Source: Chitinophagaceae bacterium
GTDB taxonomy: Bacteria > Bacteroidota > Bacteroidia > Cytophagales > Cytophagaceae
Reading direction: 5' to 3'
NCBI GenBank assembly: GCA_028288405.1
Contig: JAQBNS010000097.1
Coordinates: 46,144-110,143 of the forward strand
DNA: 64,000 nucleotides
Every line of letters begins with the position of its first letter. Positions within the stretch are counted from its first letter, which is position 1. The position numbers were made by a program, and so were the translations under genes. Positions 63,705 through 64,000 of this stretch are shown piece after piece. The notes beneath the pieces were generated by a model. The model had not been told where the DNA came from, searched no databases, and saw nothing but the letters and a program-made list of their open reading frames with translations.

Positions 63705-63830
63705 ATGAAAGATCAAATTATTCGTTACAAGCGACCGCTAGTCATTACGACTGCGGTCGTTGTCTTGCAGCTCATTTTTGGTTTCGATCCAAAATTTTGT
63801 CTCATCAATATCATCTGGCTTTTTGTATAA
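63705..63830 (+). CDS. 41-codon putative membrane micropeptide in the ars operon
   Basis: ATG at 63705 opens a 41-residue frame ([12 protein letters not shown] ... W-L-F-V) ending at 63830. It is below the usual length cut-off for gene prediction. It has a basic start and one hydrophobic helix (about 12-26), then F-D-P-K-F-C and a second short hydrophobic stretch. It begins 4 nt after the DUF6428 stop and ends 8 nt before arsC, with no wasted sequence. A strong hairpin lies inside it, so an alternative reading is an intergenic structured element. Confidence 0.5.
   Translation: MKDQIIRYKRPLVITTAVVVLQLIFGFDPKFCLINIIWLFV
63732..63759 (+). repeat. 11-bp hairpin inside the ars micropeptide frame
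   Basis: CGACCGC / GCGGTCG (7 bp) continues, past one bulged T, into AGTC / GACT (4 bp) with loop ATTAC. No T tract follows, so read-through to arsC is expected, perhaps tuned by the hairpin. Confidence 0.65.
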
Positions 63831-63838
63831 CTCATACG

Positions 63839-64000
63839 ATGAAAAAAATATTAGTATTGTGCACCGGCAACAGTTGCCGCAGTCAATTGGCAGAAGGCTA
63901 TTTGAAATACTTTGCGCAAGGTGGTGCAGAAGTATATAGTGCCGGTGTAGAAACACACGGTTTGAATCCCAAAGCTGTTCTTACGATGAAAGAAGATGGA
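63839..64000 (+). CDS. arsC: Arsenate reductase (thioredoxin-coupled LMW-PTP type), N-terminal fragment
   Basis: The gene runs off the right edge after 54 codons. The opening [16 protein letters not shown] holds the C-x5-R loop (Cys8 to Arg14) of low-molecular-weight phosphatase-type arsenate reductases. It is followed by A-E-G-Y-L-K and [11 protein letters not shown], the usual second strand. It reduces arsenate to arsenite for export. It begins 8 nt after the small frame and belongs to the same operon as arsR and the DUF6428 gene. An arsenite exporter gene (acr3 or arsB) is expected beyond the window. Confidence 0.9.
   Translation, partial: MKKILVLCTGNSCRSQLAEGYLKYFAQGGAEVYSAGVETHGLNPKAVLTMKEDG

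Noticed and set aside
1..64000. tRNA or rRNA genes
   Set aside because: No cloverleaf with a T-loop consensus or rRNA-like conserved stretch was seen on reading the intergenic regions of either strand.

Overview
The window is a stretch of Bacteroidota chromosome, probably from a Chitinophagales- or Cytophaga-like lineage; that rank is inferred. At least seven large secreted proteins are present, five of which end in clear type A or type B (CHU_C) sorting domains of the type IX secretion system (T9SS). There is a PorP/SprF protein, a GldL-like membrane protein, and promoter elements of the Bacteroidota TAnnTTTG type.

Layout. (1) 1-6.3 kb: the end of an AI-2E-family transporter gene, then a MarR regulator with a fadN-fadA-fadE fatty-acid beta-oxidation operon. 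(2) 6.4-9.3 kb: a SnoaL-like secreted protein, an AraC regulator and a front-end fatty-acid desaturase, closed by a 66-bp perfect palindrome. (3) 9.6-18.5 kb: a beta-helix repeat protein, a frameshifted ORF6N pseudogene and a Ycf48-type propeller protein with cohesin- and dockerin-like parts. (4) 18.7-31.7 kb: an apparent operon of two tandem delta-60/CHU_C paralogues, PorP/SprF and an exported TPR-CHAT protease. (5) 31.8-43.2 kb: two small unknowns, two more giant T9SS proteins and an alpha/beta-hydrolase. (6) 43.2-50.8 kb: a translationally coupled ABC-transporter/GntR/GIN-like operon on the minus strand, a VCBS-like lipoprotein, another T9SS protein and small secreted or membrane proteins. 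(7) 50.8-56.5 kb: a visibly A+T-richer insert. It encodes a GYF_2 membrane protein, a DUF4041/GIY-YIG nuclease of the SNIPE phage-defence family, a protein with a diadenylate-cyclase-like C-terminus lacking the RHR motif, and a multi-pass membrane protein. (8) 56.7-62.7 kb: a tiny repeat protein, a MORN/TonB_C protein, a GldL-like protein, an LRR/T9SS protein and a zinc-ribbon protein flanked by a perfect 26-bp direct repeat. (9) 62.8-64 kb: the start of an ars operon (arsR, DUF6428, a 41-codon ORF, arsC cut by the window end).

The best candidate for an undescribed system is the A+T-rich block at 52.2-56.5 kb. The nuclease keeps its GIY-YIG motifs but lacks the N-terminal membrane helix expected of SNIPE. 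The gene 18 nt upstream encodes a separate one-helix membrane protein with a cytoplasmic GYF_2 head, and the gene 28 nt downstream encodes a likely nucleotide-sensing, catalytically dead DAC-like protein. The second candidate is the T9SS type B substrate pair, PorP/SprF and exported TPR-CHAT protease operon.

All calls come from reading the sequence and recalling family features; no database search was run.
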